Shown piece after piece: positions 55,199 to 64,000 of a DNA stretch of 64,000 nucleotides (position 1 is its first letter; each line of letters starts with the position of its first letter). Position numbers and translations under genes: made by a program. The notes beneath the pieces are model-generated. The model worked only from the letters and a program-made list of their open reading frames with translations. It had not been told where the DNA came from and did not search any database. This DNA is from Gammaproteobacteria bacterium. GTDB taxonomy: Bacteria; Pseudomonadota; Gammaproteobacteria; JABHGC01. The stretch spans positions 1 to 64,000 of the forward strand of contig JALWTS010000044.1 in assembly GCA_027077805.1 (NCBI GenBank). Direction: 5' to 3'.

Positions 55199-56278
55199 TT
55201 AGGGTTTAAGTTGTAATAATAATGCTAAAGCATAAGCCATCCAAGCATGATTCCAATTCAGAAAACAGGTTTTAATTAATTTTGGGTGTTTTTGGTAATA
55301 AAAACATCCCTTTTTGGCATTATAAAAATGCTGATAAGCCCAATCGGCTACTTTTTCCGCTTGACTTAAATCAGCCTCACTTAGTGTTATAATGCCTTGT
55401 GCAAAATTTCTAATATCATAGGGGTAATGTCTATGCTGATTCCAAAACGCTTGCCCCTGCTCTCCAAACTGTTTTTGGTAAATCGCCCATCCTTGCTGAT
55501 AGTCTTTGAACCATAAATCTGTTGCTAAATCACGCATAATTTCAGCCAATAAAAATACCCCCAATCCCAACTGATAATTAGGTAATTCTTTCACTTGCCA
55601 TAACTGAGCTTGTGCGAAACAAGCATCAACTAAAGCAATGGCTTGTTGTTGATAAGCACTATCCTGAGAAACTTGGTAACATTGGGCTAAAACTCTGGCG
55701 ACTACTAAATTAGCCATAGGATGCGTTGTGCTTTGTTTTATGGCAAAATAATGTAACTGATTGTCTGGCATTAAATCCTTGCTTAAAAAGCGTACAATTT
55801 TTTTGGCAATATGCCAATATTTTTTATCTTTGCTCACCTGGTAAGCTGACAAAAATGCCAAAGCCACAAATCCAGACGTAATCGCATCAGGCGTATGATG
55901 TTCTATAAATACAGACTGATACGCAACTGAAAAATGCTGTCCCCATGCAAATCCAGTATAATCACCAGTAGAACGAATCACTAATAATAATTCAAGCAAT
56001 TGTTTTGAGCTTTGCCAATCATCGGATTGTCCACTTAATTGATAGCGGATAAGATAAGTCAAACAAAATAATGCAATCGCCATTGGATTATAATGTTTCG
56101 GGAAACACGCCAAAATTCGCCAATTAATGGCCGATTGATTGACCGTATCCAAATCAATGCCTAAGTTTTGTATCATCAAACTTTGCCCAATATCTTGGGG
56201 TTCATAGCCCAAATATTGTTGCTGTTGATTATAGCCATGTAATTGTTTGAGTATTTGATTGATCGTAGTTTTTTTCAA
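55199..56278 (-). CDS. Alpha/alpha-barrel-like protein of surface-glycan clusters
   Basis: Protein of 359 residues, almost entirely helical, with repeated aromatic motifs (GFAWGQHFSVAYQ, HTPDAITSGFVALAFLSAYQ, NWNHAWMAYALALLLQ) like six-hairpin glycosidase or epimerase-like proteins seen in polysaccharide clusters. I cannot assign an activity. The first codon of the frame is TTG at 56278 without a ribosome site; the next ATG is at residue 35. It is divergent from pilB. Confidence 0.7.
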   Translation of the reverse strand: MKKTTINQILKQLHGYNQQQQYLGYEPQDIGQSLMIQNLGIDLDTVNQSAINWRILACFPKHYNPMAIALFCLTYLIRYQLSGQSDDWQSSKQLLELLLVIRSTGDYTGFAWGQHFSVAYQSVFIEHHTPDAITSGFVALAFLSAYQVSKDKKYWHIAKKIVRFLSKDLMPDNQLHYFAIKQSTTHPMANLVVARVLAQCYQVSQDSAYQQQAIALVDACFAQAQLWQVKELPNYQLGLGVFLLAEIMRDLATDLWFKDYQQGWAIYQKQFGEQGQAFWNQHRHYPYDIRNFAQGIITLSEADLSQAEKVADWAYQHFYNAKKGCFYYQKHPKLIKTCFLNWNHAWMAYALALLLQLKP

Positions 56279-56305
56279 AATTTTGCTATACTGAAGTAAT
56301 GATAT

Positions 56306-56334
56306 TTGGCAAAATATTGATAATATACCATACT
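56306..56334 (+). promoter_or_regulatory. Candidate pilB promoter
   Basis: TTGGCA (56306-56311), 17 bases, CATACT (56329-56334), about 35 bases before the pilB ATG. The TTGGCA/TTGCCA element may also serve as -35 for the divergent gene (minus strand TTGCCA, 16 bases, TATAGC). Confidence 0.3.
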
Positions 56335-56368
56335 AAACTGAAATGTATTACTAAAGAAAAAAAAGACT

Positions 56369-58066
56369 ATGGCAACTCATCTTGGCGGTCTTGCCCGCAA
56401 ACTTGTTTTTGATCAATTACTAACGGAAGAAAAAGCTCAAGAAGCTCACCAAGAAGCACTGAAACAAAAAATCCCATTTGTATCTTATTTGGTAAAAAAT
56501 AAAATTTTAAATGCCAAAGATATTGCTTGGCCTGCTTCAAAAGAATTTGGGGTACCGATGCTGGATATTGATGCGGTAGAGCTTGATACCAATATTGTTA
56601 AATTGGTAAAAGATAAATTAATCCAAACTCACAATGCCTTACCTATTTTCAAACGTGGTGGGCGGTTATTCGTTGCTGTGTCGGATCCCACTAATTTAAC
56701 GGGATTAGACGAAATCAAATTCGCCACAGGTTTGACCACTGAAGCCATTGTTGTAGAAGAAGACAAATTAGCCAACACTATTGAAAAAGCTTTAGAAGCG
56801 GCTGATGAGTCAATGAATGAAATCTTAGATGCGGATTTAGATAATGTTGAATTAGATGATGTTGATGGCGAACTTTCTGAAGGTGATGCAGATGATGGCA
56901 TCGATGATACCCCTATTGTTCGATTTGTCAACAAAATTTTGTTAGATGCGATTAATAAAGGAGTTTCAGACATACATATTGAACCCTACGAAAAAGTGTT
57001 TAGAATCCGCTTCCGTAAAGACGGTATTTTACAAGAAGTCAATAAACCGCCTTTAAACATGGCAGGTAGAATTGTGGCCCGATTGAAAGTGATGTCACGA
57101 ATGGATATTGCCGAACGTCGAGTTCCTCAAGATGGTCGGATCAAAATGAAGCTCTCTAAAAATAAAGCCATCGACTTTCGGGTGAATACCTGCCCTACCT
57201 TGTTTGGAGAGAAAGTCTGTATGCGTATCTTAGACCCTGATAGTGCTACGCTTGGGGTAGATAAACTAGGGTTTGAAAAGAAACAAAAAGAAGACTATAT
57301 GGCAGGAATTGCCAAACCTTATGGTATGGTTTTAGTCACAGGTCCCACAGGATCAGGTAAGACAGTGTCACTCTATACCGCTCTTAATATACTTAATACC
57401 GTTGACACGAATATCTCAACGGTAGAAGACCCTGTTGAAATCAATGTGGCAGGCATTAATCAGGTTAATCTTAACCCCAAATCAGGACTAACTTTCGCTT
57501 CCGCACTACGAGCATTTTTACGTCAAGACCCTGATATTATCATGGTAGGAGAAATTCGAGATTTAGAAACCGCCGAAATTGCCATTAAAGCAGCACAAAC
57601 AGGACACTTAGTGTTGTCAACCTTACATACCAATGATGCTCCCCAAACTTTAAGCCGTTTAGCCAATATGGGTATCCCTGCATTTAATATTGCCTCAGCC
57701 GTGCATCTTATTATGGCACAACGTTTAGCTCGACGTTTATGTACGAAATGTAAACAACCGGCTGATTTACCCAGAGAGGTCTTATTAGAAGCAGGCTTTC
57801 CTGACGATGAAGTTGATGATATAACGGTTTATGAAGCCAAAGGCTGTGAATTTTGTGATAAAGGCTATAAAGGTAGAGTAGGGATTTACCAAGTCATGCC
57901 GATTTCAGAAGTAATGGGGGCAATGATCATGGAAGGTAGAAATGCAATGGATTTAGGTAATCAAGCAATCTCAGAGGGTATCCCCGATTTACGGATGTCA
58001 GGTTTGAAAAAAGTCAAAGATGGACTCATTGATTTAAAGGAACTCAATCGAGTGACAAAGGAATAA
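56369..58066 (+). CDS. pilB: Type IV pilus extension ATPase PilB
   Basis: Protein of 565 residues. N-terminal T2SSE_N domain (about 40-150), then the ATPase with Walker A GPTGSGKT (325-332), Asp box, Walker B DPDIIMVGE (387-395), His box [13 protein letters not shown] and a zinc site Cys458, Cys461, Cys493, Cys496. It powers pilus extension at the inner membrane. It starts the pilB-pilC-pilD-coaE-zapD run; genes are 2-18 bases apart or overlap. Confidence 0.97.
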   Translation: MATHLGGLARKLVFDQLLTEEKAQEAHQEALKQKIPFVSYLVKNKILNAKDIAWPASKEFGVPMLDIDAVELDTNIVKLVKDKLIQTHNALPIFKRGGRLFVAVSDPTNLTGLDEIKFATGLTTEAIVVEEDKLANTIEKALEAADESMNEILDADLDNVELDDVDGELSEGDADDGIDDTPIVRFVNKILLDAINKGVSDIHIEPYEKVFRIRFRKDGILQEVNKPPLNMAGRIVARLKVMSRMDIAERRVPQDGRIKMKLSKNKAIDFRVNTCPTLFGEKVCMRILDPDSATLGVDKLGFEKKQKEDYMAGIAKPYGMVLVTGPTGSGKTVSLYTALNILNTVDTNISTVEDPVEINVAGINQVNLNPKSGLTFASALRAFLRQDPDIIMVGEIRDLETAEIAIKAAQTGHLVLSTLHTNDAPQTLSRLANMGIPAFNIASAVHLIMAQRLARRLCTKCKQPADLPREVLLEAGFPDDEVDDITVYEAKGCEFCDKGYKGRVGIYQVMPISEVMGAMIMEGRNAMDLGNQAISEGIPDLRMSGLKKVKDGLIDLKELNRVTKE

Positions 58067-58069
58067 ATT

Positions 58070-59290
58070 ATGGCAGCAACAAAAGCAGTTAAAAGAGATG
58101 TCTTTGTTTGGGAAGGCACAGATAAACGTGGTAATAAAGTTAAAGGTGAAAGCCCTGGTAATAGCATTAATATGGTCAAGGCTGAATTAAGGCGTCAAGG
58201 CGTTATACCCTCTAAAGTAAAGAAAAAGCCGAAAGCCTTGTTTGAAAGCAAACAAAAAATTACGCCTAAAGATATTGCGGTATTTAGTCGCCAATTAGCC
58301 ACGATGATGTCATCGGGTGTTCCTTTAGTACAATCGTTTGATATTGTCGGTAGAGGACATGAAAATCCTAGTATGCAGGAACTAATTTTAACCATTAAAG
58401 CAGATATCGAAGGTGGTAGTAGCTTAGCAGAAGCACTAAAAAAACACCCCTTATACTTCGATGAATTATATTGCAACTTAGTATCCGCAGGTGAGCAGGC
58501 GGGGATTTTAGAAGACCTATTACATAAAATTGCCACTTATAAAGAAAAAGTTGAAACCTTAAAAGCGAAAATCAAAAAAGCCTTAACCTATCCTATTGCG
58601 GTACTGGTAGTGGCATTTATTGTAACGGCAATTTTAATGATTTTTGTTATCCCAATGTTTGAAGAACTATTTGAATCATTTGGGGGAGAATTACCCGCAT
58701 TTACCCAAATTGTGGTGAATATGTCAAGAGTATTCCAAGAATATTGGTGGGCCATTTTTGGTAGTATATTTGGGGTAGGCTATGGTTTTTACGAGGCAAA
58801 ACGTCGCTCTCGTTCGTTCTCCCATTTCCTTGACAGAGTCTTACTAAAAGCACCTGTTATTGGTGAGTTAATGACGAAAGCCACCATTGCCAGATTTGCC
58901 CGTACCTTATCCACTATGTTTGCTGCGGGGGTTCCTTTAGTGGAAACCATGGAATCGGTTGCAGGTGCCGCAGGGAATGTCGTTTATGCCGATGCAATCT
59001 TGAAAATGCGGGATGATATTGCCACGGGGCAACAATTACAACTAGCCATGAAGCAAACGAATTTATTTCCGCATATGGTAATACAAATGGTGGCCATTGG
59101 GGAAGAATCGGGAGCATTGGATAAAATGTTGGGTAAAGTCGCCGATTTTTATGAAGAAGAAGTGGATAACCTAGTGGATAACCTAAGCAGCTTAATGGAA
59201 CCCATGATTATGGCATTTTTAGGGGTAGTCATTGGTGGCTTAGTTGTGGCAATGTATCTACCCATCTTTAAAATGGGTTCGGTGGTTTAA
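58070..59290 (+). CDS. pilC: Type IV pilus inner-membrane platform protein PilC
   Basis: Protein of 406 residues with two T2SSF domains, each ending in membrane helices (near 175-235 and 380-400), and the motifs FSRQLATMMSSGVPLVQS and FARTLSTMFAAGVPLVE. It couples PilB to pilin assembly. It starts 3 bases after pilB. Confidence 0.97.
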   Translation: MAATKAVKRDVFVWEGTDKRGNKVKGESPGNSINMVKAELRRQGVIPSKVKKKPKALFESKQKITPKDIAVFSRQLATMMSSGVPLVQSFDIVGRGHENPSMQELILTIKADIEGGSSLAEALKKHPLYFDELYCNLVSAGEQAGILEDLLHKIATYKEKVETLKAKIKKALTYPIAVLVVAFIVTAILMIFVIPMFEELFESFGGELPAFTQIVVNMSRVFQEYWWAIFGSIFGVGYGFYEAKRRSRSFSHFLDRVLLKAPVIGELMTKATIARFARTLSTMFAAGVPLVETMESVAGAAGNVVYADAILKMRDDIATGQQLQLAMKQTNLFPHMVIQMVAIGEESGALDKMLGKVADFYEEEVDNLVDNLSSLMEPMIMAFLGVVIGGLVVAMYLPIFKMGSVV

Positions 59291-59308
59291 TCATTTGTTG
59301 CTTATTTT

Positions 59309-60211
59309 ATGCTTGAAACATTTCATATACAGTGGTTGTTTTTCTCGAATTTATTGACAGAGCAACCACTTATTTTTGCCATAGTATATGGCATTTTTGG
59401 CTTATTAGTTGGCAGTTTTCTTAATGTTGTTATTTATCGTTTTCCATTAATGATGCAACGACAATGGTATCAAGAATGCTGTGACTATTTAGGACTAGAA
59501 CCCGAAGGACCACCGACCCCGACTTTAAACTTGGTCTATCCTCGTTCTCGCTGTCCTGTCTGCCAACATCCAATCACTGCTTTGGAAAATATCCCAGTTA
59601 TCAGCTATTTATTTTTACAAGGCAAATGTCGTCAATGTCGGACGAAAATCTCATGGCGTTACCCATTAATTGAATTATTGACAGGAATTTTAACATTTAT
59701 TACCGCTTGGCAATTAGGCTTTGGCTGGCCCGCATTTTGGGCTGTCATCTTAACTTGGGTTTTAATCAGCCTAAGCTTTATTGATTTGGATACCATGTAT
59801 TTACCTGATGATATAGTATTACCTACCCTGTGGCTAGGTTTACTACTTAGTGTTTTTAATATTTATATTGATGTTGTCAGCAGTGTTTTAGGTGCAATCG
59901 CAGGTTATTTAAGTTTATGGTTGGTTTATCAAGTATTTAAGCTACTTACTGGCAAAGAAGGCATGGGTTATGGTGATTTTAAATTACTTGCCTTATTAGG
60001 GGCTTGGATAGGATGGCAATCATTGCCCACTATTATATTGCTCTCATCATTGTTAGGTAGTGTGGTTGGGATTAGTTTAATGTTGTTTCAAAATCACGGC
60101 AGAAATACCCCGATTCCCTTTGGCCCCTATCTTGCTGGCGCAGGTTGGTTGACATTATTATGGGGTGAGCCAATTAACACCTTTTATGTGACCTGGATAG
60201 GATTGAATTAA
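59309..60211 (+). CDS. pilD: Prepilin peptidase PilD
   Basis: Protein of 300 residues. Membrane enzyme that cuts prepilin leaders and N-methylates the new end. The N-terminal cytoplasmic domain has two CxxC pairs (CPVCQHP and CRQC); catalytic aspartates are in SFIDLDTMYLPD and GMGYGDFKLLA. It would process both pilins of this window. It starts 18 bases after pilC and ends 1 base before coaE. Confidence 0.97.
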   Translation: MLETFHIQWLFFSNLLTEQPLIFAIVYGIFGLLVGSFLNVVIYRFPLMMQRQWYQECCDYLGLEPEGPPTPTLNLVYPRSRCPVCQHPITALENIPVISYLFLQGKCRQCRTKISWRYPLIELLTGILTFITAWQLGFGWPAFWAVILTWVLISLSFIDLDTMYLPDDIVLPTLWLGLLLSVFNIYIDVVSSVLGAIAGYLSLWLVYQVFKLLTGKEGMGYGDFKLLALLGAWIGWQSLPTIILLSSLLGSVVGISLMLFQNHGRNTPIPFGPYLAGAGWLTLLWGEPINTFYVTWIGLN

Positions 60212-60212
60212 A

Positions 60213-60821
60213 ATGCTAGTGATTGGTTTAACCGGCGGTATTGGCAGTGGCAAAACTACCGTTTGCCAATTATTTCAACACTATCAAATCCCCATTCTCG
60301 ATGCGGATCAAATTGCCCGTGAGTTAGTGAAACCTCAACAACCCGCACTGGAAGAAATTGTCGCAACCTTTGGTCAAACCATGTTAACGGCGACAGGCAC
60401 ATTGGATAGAAAAAAACTAAGACAATTAGTATTTCAACGACCAAATGATAGGAAACTATTAGAAAATATTTTACATCCCAAAATTCGTACCACCATTAAA
60501 CAAACCCTACCCACCTTGACCACCCCCTATGCCATTGTCTGTATTCCACTTTTATTTGAAACCAAACAAACGCATATGGTCAATCGCATCTTAGTCGTTG
60601 ATGTGGAAGAATCGGTACAAATTCAGCGGGTTAAACAACGTGATAATTTAACGGATGATGAAGTCCAAATGATACTCAAAACCCAATGGCCACGAAAAAA
60701 ACGACTAGCCCACGCAGATGATATATTGCATAATACTAAAGGTTTAGATTTTGCTCAACAACAAGTTGCGCATTATCACCGACTTTATCTAACACTCTCA
60801 CAAAAAAGTGATAGCTCGTGA
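60213..60821 (+). CDS. coaE: Dephospho-CoA kinase
   Basis: Protein of 202 residues. P-loop GLTGGIGSGKTT at residues 5-16, then LDADQIARELV and the typical QxxRxxxRD region (QIQRVKQRDNL). It makes the last step of coenzyme A synthesis. The pilD-coaE-zapD order is conserved in gammaproteobacteria. The stop overlaps zapD by 4 bases. Confidence 0.97.
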   Translation: MLVIGLTGGIGSGKTTVCQLFQHYQIPILDADQIARELVKPQQPALEEIVATFGQTMLTATGTLDRKKLRQLVFQRPNDRKLLENILHPKIRTTIKQTLPTLTTPYAIVCIPLLFETKQTHMVNRILVVDVEESVQIQRVKQRDNLTDDEVQMILKTQWPRKKRLAHADDILHNTKGLDFAQQQVAHYHRLYLTLSQKSDSS

Positions 60822-61576
60822 AAATTATTTATGAACAACCACTAACTGAAAGAATCCGTGTTTTCTTGCGTTTGGAGTCTTTGTTTCAAAAACTACACTA
60901 TTATTTACAAGGTGAGTCGATCTGGGATAACCATGCGTATTTACAAACCTTATTTGATTTATTAACTTTATTTAACCGTGCCGATCTAAAAACCGAAATT
61001 CTTAAAGAAATTGAACAACAAAACAAATATCTTAAACAAATGCAACAAAACCCTAATGTTGATCATGACAGAGTACAAAGTTTAATTGATCAACTTGACC
61101 GTTATTATCATTATTTTCAGCAATTACATGGCCCTATTGCCCAAGAGCTGAGAGACAATGAATTTCTAAAAGGCATTATGCAACGTCAAGCCATTCCAGT
61201 AGGTGATTGTAGCTTTGATCTGCCTAATTATCATTATTGGAAACAACAGCCATTATCGGAACGTCAACATATGTTAAGCCAATGGGGTAAGCATTTTGAA
61301 ATCCCTGATCAGACAGTTAAACAATTATTAGAAATTCTACGTCTATGCTCTTTGCCGACTAAAGAACAATCAGAACAAGGGCAATTTCAAAAAACCATGG
61401 AACAAGACTATTCTTTATTACGCATTATATTACCAGAAGAATACGAGGTGTATCCTGAAGTGAGTGCCGATAAACACCGCATCAATCTAAAATTTCGCCC
61501 GTTTGATTATCAACATTCTGCAACCGTAACAGAACAAGTGATTGACTTTCAAATTATTTATTGTGGTAATTTTTAA
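60818..61576 (+). CDS. zapD: Cell-division protein ZapD
   Basis: Protein of 252 residues (E. coli 247) with N-terminal IYEQPLTERIRVFLRLE, helical domain and C-terminal beta domain. ZapD cross-links FtsZ filaments. The start is a GTG at 60818 overlapping the coaE stop. The yacG gene that often follows is absent; a convergent methyltransferase gene lies 22 bases away. Confidence 0.93.
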   Translation: MKIIYEQPLTERIRVFLRLESLFQKLHYYLQGESIWDNHAYLQTLFDLLTLFNRADLKTEILKEIEQQNKYLKQMQQNPNVDHDRVQSLIDQLDRYYHYFQQLHGPIAQELRDNEFLKGIMQRQAIPVGDCSFDLPNYHYWKQQPLSERQHMLSQWGKHFEIPDQTVKQLLEILRLCSLPTKEQSEQGQFQKTMEQDYSLLRIILPEEYEVYPEVSADKHRINLKFRPFDYQHSATVTEQVIDFQIIYCGNF

Positions 61577-61598
61577 ATATAACAAGATTCTCAGCAAA

Positions 61599-62744
61599 TT
61601 AATCTTGAAAGCCCAGCCAATCTAATTCTATGCCCTTAGCAAAGCCCACCACCTTAAATTTCTCCCCCATTTCACTGGGCAAAATCAATTTTTTCACCTG
61701 ATGACTTAAGATCAAATAGTTCACCACATCATTTGGATCATAATTTGCCAGTAACTCAGTTATGCCACAATTCAGTAAAAAATTTGCTTGGCTATCATAG
61801 CCCACACAATCTAAGCCAGCTTGCTTCCCTACTTCTATTACTAAAGAAAAATTCACAAAACTGGAAATATCTTGTAAACCAGGGAGGAAAAAAGGCTTAT
61901 CATTGGCTTGATGTTGGCTGTGGCAGATTAGACTGCCCATATAGCGTTGTGGGTGATAATATTCATGAGCTAAATAACCATAATCAATCAATAAAATCCC
62001 ACCTTGCTCTAAACAATTCGCTAGGCTGTTTAGCCATGCGGGAATCAAAGTATGCGCTTCGGATTGATAGCCTTCGGCTAAAAATGGCTGTTGTGATTGC
62101 CATTGTTGCACAAATTGGCTTAATTTCGCATCCGCAGCTTGATAGTCATAGGCAAACTGTTGCTCAGACTCATCATAAGCAACCATAACTTCATAAAGTC
62201 GTTGGTTTTGATAACAAAACAATTGAACGGGTAAAGCGTCTAAAACTTCATTAGCAATCATCATGCCCCTAAAATTTTTAGGCAAGCGATTTAACCATAT
62301 AATATGATCATAATAATCAGGCAAGGCTTGTTGTAGCAGTTTTTTTTGACAATCTTGCAAGAAACGACTAGGCTCTAAAATCAAATATTGCTGTGGCAGT
62401 TGTTGTGCTTGTTGTAGTTGTAACAAAATATCTTTTGCCATTTTACCACTGCCTGCCCCTAATTCTAAGATATCAGGTTTGGATAGTTTTGAGCATACTT
62501 GTGCCATTTGAATGGCAATGCAACGAGAAAATAACGAGGATAGCTCAGGTGCTGTCATAAAATCACCTAGCTCACCTAATTTGTAATGACCATTAGAATA
62601 ATAACCGAATTGATGATCATATAACACCATATTCATATAGGTTTGAAAAGAAATCAAACCTTGTTGTTGAATAGTCGCTTGGATTTTTTGACTTAACTGC
62701 TGGCTTAATGCTAAGGCTTGAGGACTAAAATTAGAATGACTCAT
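61599..62744 (-). CDS. MidA/NDUFAF7-family SAM-dependent methyltransferase
   Basis: Protein of 381 residues of the Methyltransf_28 (DUF185) family: ISFQTYMNMVLYDHQFGYYS, GDFMTAPELS and the SAM-binding ILELGAGSGKMAKDIL are typical. Mitochondrial members methylate an arginine of complex I; bacterial targets are not established. Its first codons overlap the 5' end of the divergent pteridine reductase gene by 9 bases. No strong ribosome site is visible. Confidence 0.92.
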   Translation of the reverse strand: MSHSNFSPQALALSQQLSQKIQATIQQQGLISFQTYMNMVLYDHQFGYYSNGHYKLGELGDFMTAPELSSLFSRCIAIQMAQVCSKLSKPDILELGAGSGKMAKDILLQLQQAQQLPQQYLILEPSRFLQDCQKKLLQQALPDYYDHIIWLNRLPKNFRGMMIANEVLDALPVQLFCYQNQRLYEVMVAYDESEQQFAYDYQAADAKLSQFVQQWQSQQPFLAEGYQSEAHTLIPAWLNSLANCLEQGGILLIDYGYLAHEYYHPQRYMGSLICHSQHQANDKPFFLPGLQDISSFVNFSLVIEVGKQAGLDCVGYDSQANFLLNCGITELLANYDPNDVVNYLILSHQVKKLILPSEMGEKFKVVGFAKGIELDWLGFQD

Positions 62745-63485
62745 ACTGACACTGCGAAAGTTGCGTTAATTACGGGAGCCTCACAACGTATTGGTGCTTG
62801 CATTGTGAAAACCTTACATCAAAATAATATTAATATTATTTTGCACTATCGCCATTCTAAAAAACCTGCCCAGCAGTTGCAACAACAGTTAAATCAAATT
62901 CGTTACAATTCAGTCAGTTTATTACCAGCAGATTTACAAAATATTCAAGAATTTCCTGATTTAGTTCAACAAGCGTACAATGTCCATCAGCGTTTAGATA
63001 TTTTAGTCAATAATGCTTCCAGCTTTTATCCAACCCCGATGGGTACTGCGACGGAAGAGCAATGGGAAGATTTATTTGTCAGCAATGCCAAAGCCCCGTT
63101 TTTTTTATCACAAGCGGTCATGCCTTATTTAAAAACGCATCAAGGTTGTATTATCAATGTGGCGGATATTTATGCCTTACGCCCATTAAAACAACATCCC
63201 ATTTATAGTATGGCAAAATCCGCCTTACTAATGATGACCCAATCCTTAGCCAAAGAACTGGCTCCAAATATTCGAGTCAATGCCATCGCACCAGGGGCCA
63301 TTTTATGGCCAGAAAATAGTTGCAATACTGAGATTCAACAACAGATAATTGAAAACACCCCCTTAAAACGTCAAGGGGAAGCGGAAGATATTGCGAAAAC
63401 GGTAAAATTTTTAGTGGCAGATGCCCCTTATATTACAGGTCAAGTGATTGCCGTTGATGGCGGTCGTAGTTTAAGTTTTTTTTAG
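62736..63485 (+). CDS. folM: Pteridine reductase (FolM-like short-chain dehydrogenase)
   Basis: I place the start at 62736 (MTHTDTAKVALITG). The 249-residue SDR protein has the pteridine-reductase version of the NADPH motif, TGASQRIG (TGx3RIG), the catalytic Tyr-x3-Lys in YSMAKSA, and NNASSFYPTP. It reduces dihydropterin or dihydromonapterin. It is divergent from, and overlaps, the midA-type gene. Name by family only. Confidence 0.88.
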   Translation: MTHTDTAKVALITGASQRIGACIVKTLHQNNINIILHYRHSKKPAQQLQQQLNQIRYNSVSLLPADLQNIQEFPDLVQQAYNVHQRLDILVNNASSFYPTPMGTATEEQWEDLFVSNAKAPFFLSQAVMPYLKTHQGCIINVADIYALRPLKQHPIYSMAKSALLMMTQSLAKELAPNIRVNAIAPGAILWPENSCNTEIQQQIIENTPLKRQGEAEDIAKTVKFLVADAPYITGQVIAVDGGRSLSFF

Positions 63486-63507
63486 ACACTACAACATTGG
63501 ATGATTC

Positions 63508-64000
63508 CTATTCCATGGCAATGGTAACTTTAATCACTTCTTCCATTGTGGTTAAACCTTGAGCAATTTTTCTAGCCCCATTGATTCTTAAATTTTCCGT
63601 GCCTTGTTGATACGCTTGTTGCCGAATGGCCTCAACACCAGCATTTTGATGCAATAATTTACGAATTTCAGGGGTAACAATTAACATTTCAAATAAACCC
63701 ATACGCCCTAAATACCCTGTTTGCCGACATTGATCACAACCATTCGATCGAAAAGTGTGGGTGGGATATTCTAAATGGTAAGGTTGCACAAAACTTTGCC
63801 ATTCCTCACTGGAAATCCGATTAGGTTGTTTACAATGGGGACATAAGGTTCTCACTAAACGCTGGGCTAAAATACCTAATAAACTGGCATCAATCATAAA
63901 TGCTGGCAAACCCAGATCAATTAACCGTGTCATTGCCGAAGCAGAATCATTGGTATGCAAGGTTGATAAAACTAAATGCCCTGTTAATGCTGACTGCATT
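63508..64000 (-). CDS. GspE/PilB-type secretion ATPase, C-terminal part (runs off window)
   Basis: About 163 residues are visible; the frame remains open at the right edge. It starts in the His box ([16 protein letters not shown]), then [15 protein letters not shown], the zinc cysteines (CPHC and CDQC) and the C-terminal GRMGLFEML. It is a T2SSE ATPase distinct from PilB. It may belong to a type II secretion system or a second pilus system; the neighbours lie beyond the window. Convergent with the pteridine reductase gene, 22 bases apart. Confidence 0.92.
   Translation of the reverse strand, partial: MQSALTGHLVLSTLHTNDSASAMTRLIDLGLPAFMIDASLLGILAQRLVRTLCPHCKQPNRISSEEWQSFVQPYHLEYPTHTFRSNGCDQCRQTGYLGRMGLFEMLIVTPEIRKLLHQNAGVEAIRQQAYQQGTENLRINGARKIAQGLTTMEEVIKVTIAME

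Noticed and set aside
61733..62188. 151-codon open frame antisense to the midA-type gene
   Set aside because: Complete overlap with a clear family member and no features of its own.

Overview
This is an AT-rich gammaproteobacterial chromosome segment. The evidence is the conserved gene orders (iscR to iscA; ndk-rlmN-pilF-ispG-hisS-yfgM-bamB-der; pilSR-pilA; pilBCD-coaE-zapD) and the periplasmic nitrate reductase cluster. The many hybrid sensor kinases, YfiR protein, DUF697 GTPases, nap genes and TnpB relics fit a filamentous sulfur oxidiser of the Beggiatoa/Thioploca kind (Thiotrichales). That placement is an inference from gene content, not a demonstrated identity.

Layout. 1-4.6 kb: signalling module of a truncated sensor kinase, a YfiR-like periplasmic protein, a hybrid sensor kinase and a lipoprotein. 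4.7-8.6 kb, minus strand: zinc-ribbon protein, VOC protein, a possible 41-residue ORF and aminopeptidase N. 8.7-14.9 kb: two DUF697 GTPases, a lipoprotein and a TonB-dependent receptor. 14.8-30.2 kb, minus strand: housekeeping (ispF, galU, der, bamB, yfgM, hisS, ispG, pilF, rlmN, ndk), an isc cluster without iscU but with two cysteine desulfurases, and ftsY. A RuvC-less TnpB-like gene sits between bamB and yfgM. 30.2-38.1 kb, plus strand: two M16 peptidase-family proteins, rsmD, a PP0621-family protein, pilS, pilR, then a sigma-54-driven pilA and a second pilin gene. 38.1-43.2 kb, minus strand: four glycosyltransferase-type genes, plausibly for glycosylating pilin or a surface lipid. 43.5-49.3 kb, minus strand: napFDAGHBC behind a perfect FNR-type box. 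49.6-56.3 kb: surface-glycan genes (GT4, FemAB-like acyltransferase, flippase-like protein, sulfotransferase, DegT aminotransferase, alpha/alpha-barrel-like protein) interrupted by an IS200/IS605 remnant. 56.4-64 kb: pilB, pilC, pilD, coaE, zapD, midA-type methyltransferase, pteridine reductase and the 3' end of a second secretion ATPase.

The genes tie together around type IV pili (pilF, pilSR, two pilins, pilBCD, putative pilin glycosylation) and anaerobic nitrate respiration (nap, FNR box, Fe-S cluster assembly). The least expected observations are: G/C homopolymer runs of 7-10 bases inside many genes of this AT-rich sequence, including C10 in pilR and G10 (coding strand) in a cysteine desulfurase; an isc cluster lacking iscU; rsmD with no normal start codon; and a transposon right end that supplies the last codons of an acyltransferase gene. 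I saw no rRNA, convincing tRNA, CRISPR array, phage or complete insertion sequence.
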